From positions 248,001 to 312,000 of the forward strand of contig CAWGYT010000009.1 of NCBI GenBank assembly GCA_963826795.1: a stretch of DNA of 64,000 bases. The letters are read 5' to 3'. Positions 1 through 9,207 of the stretch are shown piece by piece (the first letter of the stretch is position 1; each line of letters starts with the position of its first letter). This DNA comes from CAWGYT01 sp963826795 (lineage in GTDB: Bacteria; Planctomycetota; Planctomycetia; Pirellulales; Pirellulaceae). The position numbers and the translations under genes were made by a program. The notes under the pieces are model-generated. The model ran no database searches. It saw only the letters and a list, made by a program, of their open reading frames with translations, and had not been told where the DNA came from.

Positions 1-432
1 CTGAACGCGACGGTCGATCCCGATCTGATAAAAGTCCATCAAGCATCGAAGCGTCGCCACGATGATGGCGCTGGACCCGGCCATGCCGACTTGACGCGGA
101 ATATTCGAGGCGTAGCGGATCGCAAAATTTTGCGTGTGCAGCCACTGACCGCGACGCTCGCAGTATTCGACGAATTTCTTGATCGTCGCCTTGACCAGCC
201 GAGCGCCGCCATAGTACCCGTGCAGCGTCACATCGCGACTGAGTTCCCCGATATTTCGGAAACAGCTTCGATCCTCTTGACTGAGGACAATTTCCAGCTC
301 GTCCCATTCGTAGAGAACCACCTCGGCCCAGTAATCGCGAACACTGAACGAGATGGTCTTTCCGTGGTAGCCGTCCGACGGATTTCCGATCAGGCCGGCC
401 CGGGCGTAGGCGCGACGGCGGAGCAACTGCAT
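1..432 (-). CDS. GHMP-family sugar kinase, glucuronokinase-like (partial, 3' end outside window)
   Basis: The reverse strand encodes 144 residues without a stop from an ATG at 432 to the window edge. It opens with 'AYARAGLIGNPSDGY' (residues 8-22) and carries 'PRQVGMAGSSAII' at 112-124, the glycine/serine-rich ATP-binding loop of GHMP kinases. The first motif closely resembles the start of plant glucuronokinases, which phosphorylate D-glucuronate at C1. The gene begins two bases after the galU stop codon, so the two are almost certainly translationally coupled. The likely route is sugar to sugar-1-phosphate to UDP-sugar, probably a uronic-acid salvage path to UDP-glucuronate. The substrate is inferred from motif likeness; another GHMP sugar kinase is possible. 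The catalytic C-terminal half is not visible. Confidence 0.8.
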   Translation of the reverse strand, partial: MQLLRRRAYARAGLIGNPSDGYHGKTISFSVRDYWAEVVLYEWDELEIVLSQEDRSCFRNIGELSRDVTLHGYYGGARLVKATIKKFVEYCERRGQWLHTQNFAIRYASNIPRQVGMAGSSAIIVATLRCLMDFYQIGIDRRVQ

Positions 433-434
433 GG

Positions 435-1343
435 TTAGTCCTCGGGCACGTCAGCCAGCAGACGTCGCATGGAGCGGGCGACGATCGCGCCGTATTGCGA
501 GTCGGAGAGTGCCGCTTCCAAGAAGGCTTGAAAGTAGGACTCAAAGTTCCCCACATCGTAACGCTTCTCCCCGGGGGCAAGCTGCACGCCCAGGACGCGG
601 CCGCCTTCCCGTAGGAGGAGTCGGAGGGCGTCGGTCAGCTGGATTTCGTCACCCTTTCCGGGAGCCGTACGGGTCAGTCGATCAAAGATATTGGGCCGAC
701 AGATGTAACGCGCCGCGACGGCCAGGTGACTTGGCGCCGCTTCCACCGTTGGCTTTTCCACCAGATCCGCCAACTCAAAGACGTCCCCCACGTCACCCCC
801 GTGTTCCAGGCGTGGCTGGGCGATCCCGTAGTGCACGACTTCCTCTCGGGGCACTTTCTGAAACGCGATCACCGCATCGGCTCCTTCGCGATCGAAGGTC
901 TCGATCATGCGGCGACAAACGTCCGACTGGCTGTTCAGCCCGATGAGGGAATCCCCTAAGGCAATCAGAAACGGCCGTTGCCCGACGAACGGACGCGCGC
1001 AAAGCACCGCGTGCCCCAGACCGAGCTGGCGGCGCTGGCGGGTGTAGAAGTAATCGATTCGCTGTCGTTCGAAGTCGAGATCCGCGAGCAGATCTTCCTT
1101 GCCCGTCGTCCGGAGATGCTGCACCATCTGCTCGTCGATATCGAAGTGATTTTCGATCGCCGACTTGCCCGGACCGGTGATAAACAGCATTTCACCGATC
1201 CCGGACCGATACAGCTCCTCCACGACGTGCTGGACAGTGGGCTTGCGGCCCAACGGCAGCATTTCCTTCGGCTGGCTCTTGGTCAGCGGAATCAGGCGTG
1301 TCCCGCGGCCCGCGACCGGGATCACGGCAACTTTGACAGGCAT
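435..1343 (-). CDS. galU: UTP--glucose-1-phosphate uridylyltransferase
   Basis: This 302-residue cytoplasmic nucleotidyltransferase should make UDP-glucose (or a related UDP-sugar) from UTP and the sugar-1-phosphate. The N-terminal signature 'GRGTRLIPLTKSQPKEMLP' (residues 12-30) is the nucleotide-binding loop, 'VEKP' lies at 195-198, 'GDEIQLTDAL' at 231-240, and 'KRYDVGN' near 260 is the usual C-terminal sugar-contact motif. The length matches bacterial GalU. It is followed after two bases by the glucuronokinase-like gene, which suggests the true substrate may include glucuronate-1-phosphate, as for the plant UDP-sugar pyrophosphorylase pathway; that is inference. The reading frame is intact. 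Confidence 0.93.
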   Translation of the reverse strand: MPVKVAVIPVAGRGTRLIPLTKSQPKEMLPLGRKPTVQHVVEELYRSGIGEMLFITGPGKSAIENHFDIDEQMVQHLRTTGKEDLLADLDFERQRIDYFYTRQRRQLGLGHAVLCARPFVGQRPFLIALGDSLIGLNSQSDVCRRMIETFDREGADAVIAFQKVPREEVVHYGIAQPRLEHGGDVGDVFELADLVEKPTVEAAPSHLAVAARYICRPNIFDRLTRTAPGKGDEIQLTDALRLLLREGGRVLGVQLAPGEKRYDVGNFESYFQAFLEAALSDSQYGAIVARSMRRLLADVPED

Positions 1344-1475
1344 GGGCGTTTCCTCGATAGCTCCGCTCGAACGAATCGAAGGGAGTCGTTCGCCCGAGAT
1401 CGGTTCAGCGTCTGGTGGGCGAGCGGCTTCACGCGGGCGGGCGTGAGCAACTCAGTCGAAGCCGCACGGATAAAG

Positions 1476-4202
1476 CTACCGCGACGGCTTGAGGAGCTTT
1501 CGCAGCACGGCCTGGAGGATGCCTCCGTTTCGATAGTAATCCAACTCAACGGGCGTATCGATACGCACGTTCGCGAAAAACCTGCGTACCGTGCCGTCGG
1601 CGGAAGTCGCCGTGACCTCGATCCTCCCCCGCGGTTCCAATTCGTCGCTGAGCGGCACGTCGAACGTTTCTTCCCCGCTGAGGCCCAGCGACTGCCATGT
1701 CTGGCCGTTTTCGAACTGCAACGGAAGCACGCCCATGCCCACCAGATTGCTGCGGTGGATCCGTTCGTAGCTGGACGCGATGACCGCCCGAACGCCCAGC
1801 AGATACGTCCCTTTGGCGGCCCAGTCCCGGCTGCTGCCGGTCCCATATTCATGCCCCGCCAGCACCAGCAGCGGAATCCGCTCGGACTGGTAGTTCATCG
1901 CGGCATCGTAAATCGTCATGGTCTCGCCATCCGGCAAGTGGCGAGTCCAGCCGCCTTCGGTTCCCGGCGCCAATTGATTTCGGATTCGGATGTTGGCGAA
2001 CGTGCCTCGCAGCATGACTCGGTCGTTGCCGCGCCGAGATCCGTAGCTGTTGAAGTCCTGGGGCGGCACGCCGTGTTCGATCAGGTACCGTCCCGCCGGG
2101 CTGTCCTTGGCAATCGAGCCGGCCGGTGAAATGTGGTCGGTGGTGACCGAGTCGCCCAGGAGAGCCAGGACGCGAGCGCCCGTGATTGCCTCGATCGGCA
2201 ACGGATCGACGGTCAGATCGACTAGAAAGGGAGGTTCTTGGATGTAGGTGCTTTCCGGATCCCACTGATAGATTTTGCCTTCGCCGACCTGGATCTGATT
2301 CCAGCGTGGATTCGATTCGAACGCGCTCGCATACTGCGCCACGAACATTTCCGGCTGAACGACCCGCTCGATCAATTCGTCGATCTCTTGGCGGGTCGGC
2401 CAGAGTTCGGACAGCATGACGTCGTTGCCGGCCGAGTCCTTCCCCAGTGGTTCCTTGGTCAGATCGATGTCCGCTCGCCCCGCCAGCGCGTAGGCCACGA
2501 CCAAGGGAGGACTGGCGAGGTAATTCGCTTTGACCAGTGGATTGACGCGGCCTTCGAAGTTTCGGTTTCCGCTCAGGACCGCGGCGGCGACCAAGTCGCC
2601 CTCTCGAACGGCCGTCGCCACGTGATCGGGCAGCGGCCCACTGTTGCCGATGCAGGTCGTGCAACCGTATCCAACGGTGTAGAACCCCAGCTGCTGAAGG
2701 GACTCGGTCAGGCCTGCTTTATCCAGATAATCCGTGACCACCCGGGATCCCGGCGCCAGGCTGGTCTTGACGTAGGGTGGCACACGCAGGCCCCGTGCTG
2801 CTGCCTTCTGGGCCAGGAGGCCGGCGGCGAGCATCACGGAGGGGTTGCTTGTATTCGTGCAGCTGGTGATGGCCGCGATGACGACGGCGCCGTGACCGAT
2901 CTCGAGGGCGGATCCGTTATCCCGAACGGTGGCGGTACGAGTGAGATCGGCGCCTGCCAGCGCAAAGCCGCGCTCGCTCAGCGGCGCCCGCAGCGCACGG
3001 TCGAAATTCGACTTCATCCGCGGCAGTGGGACGCGGTCTTGCGGCCGCTTGGGGCCGGCTAACGACGGCTCAATCGTGCCCATGTCCAGCGCCAGCGTCG
3101 TCGTGTAGCTTGACACGGGAGAATCGTCCGTGCGGAACAGACCCTGCTCTTTCGTGTAACGCTCAACCAGCTCGACTTCGGCCGCGCTACGGCCTGTCCG
3201 CCTCAGATAGCGAAGCGTCTCGGCATCAATTGGAAAGAACCCCATCGTCGCCCCATATTCGGGGGCCATGTTGGCGATCGTCGCCCGATCGGCAAGCGAC
3301 ATGGTCGACACGCCCGGGCCATAGAATTCCACGAATTTACCGACAACGCCCTGCTTCCGCAGCACTTCGGTCACCGTCAGCACCAAGTCCGTCGCGGTAG
3401 CTCCCGGAGCAAGGCGGCCGGTCAACTCGAATCCAACCACTTCGGGCAGGAGCATGTAGAGCGGTTGACCGAGCATCACGGCCTCGGCTTCAATCCCGCC
3501 AACGCCCCAGCCGACGACACCCAAGCCGTTGATCATCGTCGTATGACTGTCGGTCCCCACCAGGCTGTCCGGCAGTGCGACCAGACCGTGGCCATCGGGC
3601 CGCAGAAACACGCCTTTGGCCAGGAATTCCAAATTGACCTGGTGAACGATCCCCACATTCGGCGGAACGGCTCGGAAGTTCGCCAGTGTCTTCTGGCCCC
3701 AGCGGAGAAATTCGTATCGCTCCTTGTTCCGCTCAAATTCCAGATCGACGTTGGCTTCCAGGGCGGCGGACGAGCCGAATCGGTCGACCTGAACGGAGTG
3801 ATCAATCACCAGATCGACCGGAATCAGCGGATTGATCTTCTCGGGGTCTCCCCCCAGTCGGTGCATCGCGGAACGCATGGCGGCCAAATCCACGACGGCC
3901 GGGACACCGGTGAAATCCTGCAGGACGACGCGCGCCGGCATGAACGGGATCTCGGACTTGGCCGGAGACGCCGCTTGCCAACCCGCCAATTCTCGCACGT
4001 CCTCCTCGCGAACGACAAATCCGTCACATCCCCGGAGTACAGATTCCAGCAGGACGCGGACGGAGTATGGCAAGCTTGTGACGTTTCCTAGCCCGGCATC
4101 TTCCAGACGGCTCAAACGGTACAGCGTCGCCGGTCCCTGACCGGTTTCGAACGTATCACGGGCGTGGAAGGGATCGTGAGGCATCGCGTTCATGACAAGC
4201 AC
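1476..4202 (-). CDS. acnA: Aconitate hydratase (AcnA type)
   Basis: This 908-residue enzyme interconverts citrate and isocitrate in the TCA cycle using a [4Fe-4S] cluster. Visible family motifs in order are 'VGTDSHTTMINGLGVVGWG' near residue 215, 'SCTNTSNPSVM' (first cluster cysteine) near 450, 'GCTTCIGNSGPLP' (the other two cluster cysteines) near 515, 'LLGDSVTTDHISPAG' near 690 and 'EYGTGSSRDWAAKGT' near 790. Length and order fit the monomeric AcnA/IRP group. A GTG at 4202 sits five bases after an AGGA, and an ATG nine bases further in is an alternative start. The gene stands alone, 130 bp upstream of galU on the same strand, and is divergent from the ATPase gene. Confidence 0.96.
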   Translation of the reverse strand: MLVMNAMPHDPFHARDTFETGQGPATLYRLSRLEDAGLGNVTSLPYSVRVLLESVLRGCDGFVVREEDVRELAGWQAASPAKSEIPFMPARVVLQDFTGVPAVVDLAAMRSAMHRLGGDPEKINPLIPVDLVIDHSVQVDRFGSSAALEANVDLEFERNKERYEFLRWGQKTLANFRAVPPNVGIVHQVNLEFLAKGVFLRPDGHGLVALPDSLVGTDSHTTMINGLGVVGWGVGGIEAEAVMLGQPLYMLLPEVVGFELTGRLAPGATATDLVLTVTEVLRKQGVVGKFVEFYGPGVSTMSLADRATIANMAPEYGATMGFFPIDAETLRYLRRTGRSAAEVELVERYTKEQGLFRTDDSPVSSYTTTLALDMGTIEPSLAGPKRPQDRVPLPRMKSNFDRALRAPLSERGFALAGADLTRTATVRDNGSALEIGHGAVVIAAITSCTNTSNPSVMLAAGLLAQKAAARGLRVPPYVKTSLAPGSRVVTDYLDKAGLTESLQQLGFYTVGYGCTTCIGNSGPLPDHVATAVREGDLVAAAVLSGNRNFEGRVNPLVKANYLASPPLVVAYALAGRADIDLTKEPLGKDSAGNDVMLSELWPTRQEIDELIERVVQPEMFVAQYASAFESNPRWNQIQVGEGKIYQWDPESTYIQEPPFLVDLTVDPLPIEAITGARVLALLGDSVTTDHISPAGSIAKDSPAGRYLIEHGVPPQDFNSYGSRRGNDRVMLRGTFANIRIRNQLAPGTEGGWTRHLPDGETMTIYDAAMNYQSERIPLLVLAGHEYGTGSSRDWAAKGTYLLGVRAVIASSYERIHRSNLVGMGVLPLQFENGQTWQSLGLSGEETFDVPLSDELEPRGRIEVTATSADGTVRRFFANVRIDTPVELDYYRNGGILQAVLRKLLKPSR

Positions 4203-4549
4203 TTATTTCCTAAGGAATGAGCGGCGGCCAGCCAAGGGAACCGCGCGAGCCTGGAAGGGCACTCGGGGGTTGATCCGAGCGGCCATCAGCGGCTCGCACT
4301 CCCGCGATTTTAGCCCAGAAGCCGCTCGTTCGTCAGGTGCTTGACCGCGTTTTGGATGCCTCCCAGCCGGTGGGGCACTTCGGGTCGCAACCCAACCCCG
4401 CATCGGTCGGCAATCGGGTCGAGGTTGGCCGGGCTGGCAGTGCTTGCGAGGCGATTTGTTTGACCCTGAGGGGAGCTGGACCTATTTGTTGACTGTCCGA
4501 ATGGCTCTTTCCTGATCTCTCGTCCTCCTGCGACTCTCAACCCACCGCT
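4203..4549. other. Divergent intergenic region acnA / AAA ATPase
   Basis: This 347-bp spacer must hold the promoters of both flanking genes. I see no convincing sigma-70 box pair, RNA gene or repeat in it. Long open frames crossing it on the reverse strand are antisense shadows of the ATPase gene. Confidence 0.5.
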
Positions 4550-6042
4550 ATGCACAATCCCTTGTCTCCCACGCCCCCGGCCGCGTCTTCGCCAGAAACC
4601 GCATCCCACCCCGTGGTCGCTCCGCCACGTGCCCCGTCCCCACAGCGGCCCGAGCGTGCTGGTCCTCCGGAAGCGCGGCTTGAAGGCCTGCTGAGTCGAA
4701 TCAACAATATCGCCGCGGGAAAGCCGGCCGATGTCGAGACCGACGAGGAGGAAGAGTTCCTCGGCAAGTTGGAAGCAGGAGGCGAGTTTCAGCCGCCGGA
4801 GCCGAAGACGTTTGGCCAAGCGGGCCTGACGGAAACTCAGGTCGAAGAACTCCTGCTGAAGTACCTTCTCGCTCGGGGGGACGCGCAAGGCCGGCAGGCC
4901 GCGGATCAAATCCGCTTGCCGTTTAACCTGATCGACGGCATTCTGCGACGACTGAAGCAAGAACAGCTGGTGGTTTACCGCGACGCGGCGCACGTCAACG
5001 ACTACCAGTATCAGCTGACCGACCTGGGACGCGAACGAGCCCGACGCTACACGCGCGAATGCAGCTATTACGGCTCCGCCCCCGTCACGCTGCGGGCCTA
5101 CATCGAATCGGTAAAGGCCCAGTCGCTCACCCAGCAACGGCCCACCGCCAAGGACCTGGAGCGCGCGTTCGGTGACTTGCTGATCAACCCCCGCATGCTC
5201 CATCGCCTGGGACCTGCGATCAATTCCGGTCGTGGAATGTTCCTGTTCGGATACCCGGGCAACGGCAAGACCAGTATCGCCGAACGCGTGACGAAGTGCT
5301 TCGGGGACCACATCTGGATTCCAAGAGCGATTGGAATGGACGGCGAGATCATTCGCGTTTTTGATCCCAATCACCACGAAGAAGTACCCGTGAACGATGG
5401 GCAAAAAGGACTTTTGAACGACGCGCCGTACGATCGTCGGTGGGTGCGGATTCGCCGTCCGACGATCATTGTCGGTGGTGAATTGACCATGGATCACTTG
5501 GAGCTGCGTCTGAACAAGAACACGAACGTCAACGAGGCCCCGATTCAACTCAAGAGTAACTGCGGAACACTCGTCATCGACGACTTTGGTCGCCAGAAAA
5601 TGCGGACGGACGAGCTCTTGAATCGCTGGATTGTCCCCTTGGAAAAGCGCTACGATTTTCTCAATCTCCCAAGTGGGAAGTCGATTCAGGTTCCGTTCGA
5701 TCAATTGGTCGTGTTTTCGACCAACCTCGAACCCAAGGACCTGGTCGACGACGCATTTCTACGGCGAATTCCCTACAAGATCGAGGTCGAAAACCCATCG
5801 GAAACCGAATTCCGGGAGCTGTTCAAAATCATGTCTCCGATCTTGGGTTTTACCTACGATGAGGCCGCCGTAACGTACTTGATCGAAACGCACTACAAAC
5901 CGATCGAGCGCCCTATCGCTGTTGCCAGCCGCGCGACATTCTGCTCCAGGTCAAAAACCTTTGCCTGTTCGAAGGAGTCCCGCCCGAACTGTCCAAGACG
6001 CGACTGGATTTCGCCGTCGAGAACTACTTCGCCGTCATGTAA
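4550..6042 (+). CDS. Winged-helix AAA+ ATPase of unknown role (frame broken near 5911)
   Basis: The product is about 497 residues. A low-complexity Pro/Ala N-terminus leads into a winged-helix-like segment (about 90-165), then a AAA+ core with Walker A 'GYPGNGKTS' at about 234, Walker B 'TLVIDDFGRQ' at about 342, and a sensor-1 'VVFSTN' near 388. It resembles an orphan ATPase family that I recall from planctomycetes, acidobacteria and cyanobacteria, with no established function. Homology continues to 'KPIER' and then resumes in the -1 frame as 'PYRCCQPRDILLQVKNLC', ending at TAA 6040-6042. One extra C in the CCC at 5911-5913 restores a single frame. No Shine-Dalgarno is evident before the ATG. 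It converges with dcd. Confidence 0.8.
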
Positions 6043-6123
6043 TCGGCGCGACGCCATCGGCCGTTTCAACGCGGTCGGGCGGGGTGATCACCGACGAACT
6101 TGCCGGTCGCCGCCGTGCTTGGC

Positions 6124-6189
6124 GGCACTCAGCGCCCCAGGGCACTCGGCGCCCAGGGCACTCAGCGCCCCAGGGCACTCAGCGCCCAG
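6124..6189. repeat. 16/17-bp tandem repeat, four units
   Basis: Four head-to-tail units alternate between a 17-bp form (GGCACTCAGCGCCCCAG at 6124 and 6157) and a 16-bp form at 6141 and 6174, so the higher-order unit is 33 bp. A fifth degenerate unit runs into the end of dcd. It fills the space between the convergent ATPase and dcd genes. No terminator-like T tract is seen. Confidence 0.85.
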
Positions 6190-6194
6190 GAAAC

Positions 6195-6767
6195 TCAGCC
6201 CGGGGTCCCGAACTGAAGACGAAGCTGCGGGTCTTCGTGCTCCACCCCGGGATTGAGTTCCCGGTACAGCAGACTGGGCTGGATATCCCGGTTGTGCTGG
6301 TATTTGTCGCTACGGTATTCGGTGATCTGGCCCACCAGGGTGTGATAAAAAATCTGGCAAATGGGCACGCCGGGATAAATGCGAACCGGCTGCACGGCGA
6401 ACATTTCGAGCGTCCAGAAGCCGCAAAAGCCCACGTCGCCGAATCCCGCCGTGACGTGCACAAAGAGGCCCAGGCGGCCGATCGACGAACGACCCTCGAT
6501 CATGGGAACCAGGTTATGGGTCTCCGTTCGTTCGGCCGTACGTCCCAGGTAGAGCTGATTTGGGCTGAGCACGAGTCCTTCGGGTGGGATGCCGAGCCGC
6601 CGCACGCGATTGGGCTTCCGCATATCCAGCACGACCTCCTCGTACGTCATGATTTCGTCGTGGAGCGTCAGGTTGTAGCTGTTGGGGTTGAGCCGCGACG
6701 CGTCGAACGGATCGATCACGATATCCCGGCCTAGGTTCTTATGGATTTCGTCGCCCGTCAAAATCAT
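6195..6767 (-). CDS. dcd: dCTP deaminase
   Basis: This 190-residue enzyme deaminates dCTP to dUTP, feeding thymidylate synthesis; some homologues also hydrolyse dUTP and this cannot be told apart here. The signature 'EGRSSIGRLGL' (phosphate-binding Arg and Ser) and 'GFWTLEM' (catalytic Glu) are present, along with the N-terminal 'RLNPNSYNLTL'. The ATG at 6767 is chosen because homology begins at 'MILTGDEI' and a strong AAGGAGG lies 13 bases upstream; a longer frame upstream has no homology. It is the last gene before the convergent repeat and runs in the same direction as nth, 133 bp downstream of it. Confidence 0.93.
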   Translation of the reverse strand: MILTGDEIHKNLGRDIVIDPFDASRLNPNSYNLTLHDEIMTYEEVVLDMRKPNRVRRLGIPPEGLVLSPNQLYLGRTAERTETHNLVPMIEGRSSIGRLGLFVHVTAGFGDVGFCGFWTLEMFAVQPVRIYPGVPICQIFYHTLVGQITEYRSDKYQHNRDIQPSLLYRELNPGVEHEDPQLRLQFGTPG

Positions 6768-6900
6768 GTTCGCTCTGTCGCCTCCTTGAAGTTCAACGGG
6801 CGTGTCGCCCGAGCGGGGCGCCACCAGGTCGGCCGGGCGGAATCCGGCCCGCGCTGCAGCGAAGCAGCACAGCGGTCAGTTCTGAGTGGGTTCATGAGTT

Positions 6901-7554
6901 TCAACGGGAGACTCCGATCCGCGGGCACCAAGTCGCAAGGCAACAACGATCGCAGGCCGGATTCCTCGCTTTACAAATCCGACGTCCATGGTGGATCAAT
7001 CGGTGCGAAAACAGAATCCATTGGCGTTTCGGAAGCAGAGCCATCAGGTCCCGCTCAATCTGGACCGGATCGGCGGACTTTGTCAGTCCCAGTCGCCGGC
7101 TTAATCGCCCCACATGCGTGTCGACGACCACACCGGTCGCCAGACCGAAAGCCGTGCCGAGGACGACATTGGCGGTCTTCCGCCCGACACCCGGCAAGCC
7201 AACCAGTTGGGCCATGTCTCGGGGAACTTGCCCGCCGTGATCCGACACAAGTCGCTGACAACAGGCCTTGATGTTCTTGGCTTTGCTGCGAAAGAAACCG
7301 GTGCTTTGCACCAGTTTCTCAAGTTCAGGCAGCGGGACGTCGGCTAACTCGTGTGGCGTCGGATAACGCGCAAACAGCTCGGCCGTCACCTGATTCACCC
7401 GCTCGTCCGTGCACTGGGCCGAAAGGATCGTGGCCACCAACAATTGCTCGGGCGTCCGGAAACGCAGCGCACACTCCGCCTCCGGGTACCAGCGTTTCAA
7501 CGCGCGAACGATCGGTCGCACGTCCTCATTTTGGGTCTGGCTCGCCACGAACAC
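6901..7554 (-). CDS. nth: Endonuclease III, DNA glycosylase/AP lyase
   Basis: This 217-residue base-excision repair enzyme removes oxidised pyrimidines. It shows the helix-hairpin-helix 'LVGLPGVGRKTANVVL' with the catalytic lysine near residue 127, the catalytic aspartate in 'VVDTHVGRLSRR' near 145, and a full C-terminal [4Fe-4S] ligand set C194-x6-C201-x2-C204-x5-C210. Length and domain order match the E. coli enzyme. The frame is intact. It is divergent from the DUF309 gene and upstream of dcd on the same strand. Confidence 0.95.
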   Translation of the reverse strand: MFVASQTQNEDVRPIVRALKRWYPEAECALRFRTPEQLLVATILSAQCTDERVNQVTAELFARYPTPHELADVPLPELEKLVQSTGFFRSKAKNIKACCQRLVSDHGGQVPRDMAQLVGLPGVGRKTANVVLGTAFGLATGVVVDTHVGRLSRRLGLTKSADPVQIERDLMALLPKRQWILFSHRLIHHGRRICKARNPACDRCCLATWCPRIGVSR

Positions 7555-7748
7555 CTCGGCTCGACACCAATTCGATCTGTCGCCTCTCGTCGATCACGGG
7601 GCCGATTATAGAGTCTCGGGGAGCGTTCGGCGACCCAATGCAGAACCTGCCCGGGCTTCATTGTCGCGTTCCAGGTGATCGGCTATAGTCGGATCGGGCC
7701 GACACGATTTACCCAACAGGCGACGGGCCCGAACGGAGTTGGGGGCCG

Positions 7749-8207
7749 ATGCTCGGCGGCAACCCTCCTTCGTCTGGCCGTGAGAGGACTCAACCCGTGA
7801 GCGAGGACGGCGTCTACGATCCGCGATATCTGAAGGGGATCGACTATTTCAATGACTGCGAATTCTTCGAAGCTCATGAGATCTGGGAGGAGTTGTGGGC
7901 GGACATTCAAGGTCCTGCACGCCGCTTCTATCAGGGCTTGATTCAGGTCGCGGTCTGCCTGCACCACTTCGGCAACGGGAACATTCGCGGAGCGAAGAAG
8001 CTTTATCACAGCTGTCGCGGCTACCTGGTCGACTACGAACCTCACTACCTGGGAGTCGACGTCGGCCAGCTATTGGGCCAACTCGAGAGCTGTTGCGCTG
8101 AGATCCTGGCGAGCCAGGAAGAATACCCTCGGATCGAGATCGACCCGGAGCGAATCCCAGAGATTCACCTGCAGCCCACTCCCGAAGGGATGGGCGAATC
8201 CGTCTAG
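7749..8207 (+). CDS. DUF309 domain protein
   Basis: The product is up to 152 residues. The core reads 'YFNDCEFFEAHEIWEELW' followed by a 'FYQGLIQVAVCLHHF' helix, the hallmark of DUF309, a small all-helical soluble family without an assigned function. The conserved His-Glu pair in 'AHEIWEE' could bind metal, but that is not shown. A GTG at 7797 preceded by GAGAGGA eight bases upstream is a credible alternative start and would remove 16 non-conserved residues. The LON-domain gene follows 105 bp downstream on the same strand. Confidence 0.85.
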   Translation: MLGGNPPSSGRERTQPVSEDGVYDPRYLKGIDYFNDCEFFEAHEIWEELWADIQGPARRFYQGLIQVAVCLHHFGNGNIRGAKKLYHSCRGYLVDYEPHYLGVDVGQLLGQLESCCAEILASQEEYPRIEIDPERIPEIHLQPTPEGMGESV

Positions 8208-8312
8208 CAAGGCGCCGCGGCGAACCGGATTGCCTCCGCGTCGCACGGCCAGACTTTACGGCCCAGGCAGCCAGGACCGGCAGCTTCGACCCTCGACAGG
8301 ACTCCCGCCACG

Positions 8313-9005
8313 ATGACCGGATCTCCCCTGATTCCCGCCGACTTCTCGGGTCGCGTCCGGCTCTTTCCGCTCCCCGACTTGGTCTTGTTTCCCCACGTCG
8401 TCCAGCCGCTGCGGATCTTCGAGCCGCGGTACATCGCCCTGTTGGAAGATGTGCTGGCCGACGACCAATTGCTGGGGATGGCACTCCTCCAACCTGGCTG
8501 GGAAAGAGACTACGACGGCGCCCCGCCAATCTATCCGACGGTTTGCGTTGGACGGGTAATTTCGCAAACTCGTCAGCCCGACGGTTGCTACAACTTGCTT
8601 TTCGCCGGCGGTCGGCGGGGAACAGTCCAGCAGGAACGGGTGACCGAACGAGGATACCGCGAGGCCCACGTTCAGTTGGTCGCCGACCGATATCGCAACT
8701 CAGCACCGCTCGGATCCCCGGCCCTCCGCCTGAAGTTGCTCGAGGCCTTTCACCAGCTGAACCCGTCCGGAGTCGCGTCCGATCCCAGCATCCAGGCGTT
8801 GCTCAGGGACGAAGTGCCGCTGGGAATGTTGACGGATGTGATTGCCTACGCCGTCCCGCTGCGGCTCACGGACAAGCTTCAGCTGCTGGCGGTCGCGGAC
8901 GTCGATCGGCGGGCTCAAACGCTGATCGAGCAGCTGCGTCAATTGACCGGCAGCACCCAGCTGCACCCGCCGGTGCCTTTTCCGCCCGAGTTCAGCGATA
9001 ACTGA
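8313..9005 (+). CDS. LON substrate-binding domain protein
   Basis: The 230-residue product is a stand-alone Lon N-terminal (PUA-like) domain with no AAA+ or protease part. The start 'FPLPDLVLFPHVVQPLRIFE' and the following 'RYIALLEDVL' match the beta-strand/helix core of that domain; 'YNLLFAGGRRG' further on corresponds to the usual 'GlaRv' turn. Such proteins are widespread and are thought to be substrate adaptors or quality-control factors, without firm biochemistry. It sits between the DUF309 gene and folE on the same strand, 202 bp before folE. Confidence 0.85.
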   Translation: MTGSPLIPADFSGRVRLFPLPDLVLFPHVVQPLRIFEPRYIALLEDVLADDQLLGMALLQPGWERDYDGAPPIYPTVCVGRVISQTRQPDGCYNLLFAGGRRGTVQQERVTERGYREAHVQLVADRYRNSAPLGSPALRLKLLEAFHQLNPSGVASDPSIQALLRDEVPLGMLTDVIAYAVPLRLTDKLQLLAVADVDRRAQTLIEQLRQLTGSTQLHPPVPFPPEFSDN

Positions 9006-9207
9006 ACGATTGAGGGCCATCCGGCGACTCACCCCAAGAAAGCCGCCGTCCGAGACACATGTCGCGAGACCACGCGCGCCCGTGGCACGACTTGGTGCAC
9101 ATCGTTGAGCCGAGTGGCGCCGGTCGGAGGGGCACTCCCCGAGTCCCGCGGGATGGCATAGGATACGGCTTGGATTTGTCTCTCTCGAGCGCGAAAGTCA
9201 GGTACCC

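Noticed and set aside
4310..5704. 464-codon reverse frame across the ATPase gene
   Set aside because: Antisense to Walker A/B-bearing coding sequence; no ribosome site and no family features.
5908..5914. Programmed -1 ribosomal frameshift in the ATPase gene
   Set aside because: No X-XXY-YYZ slippery heptamer is present; a missing C in a C-run is simpler.
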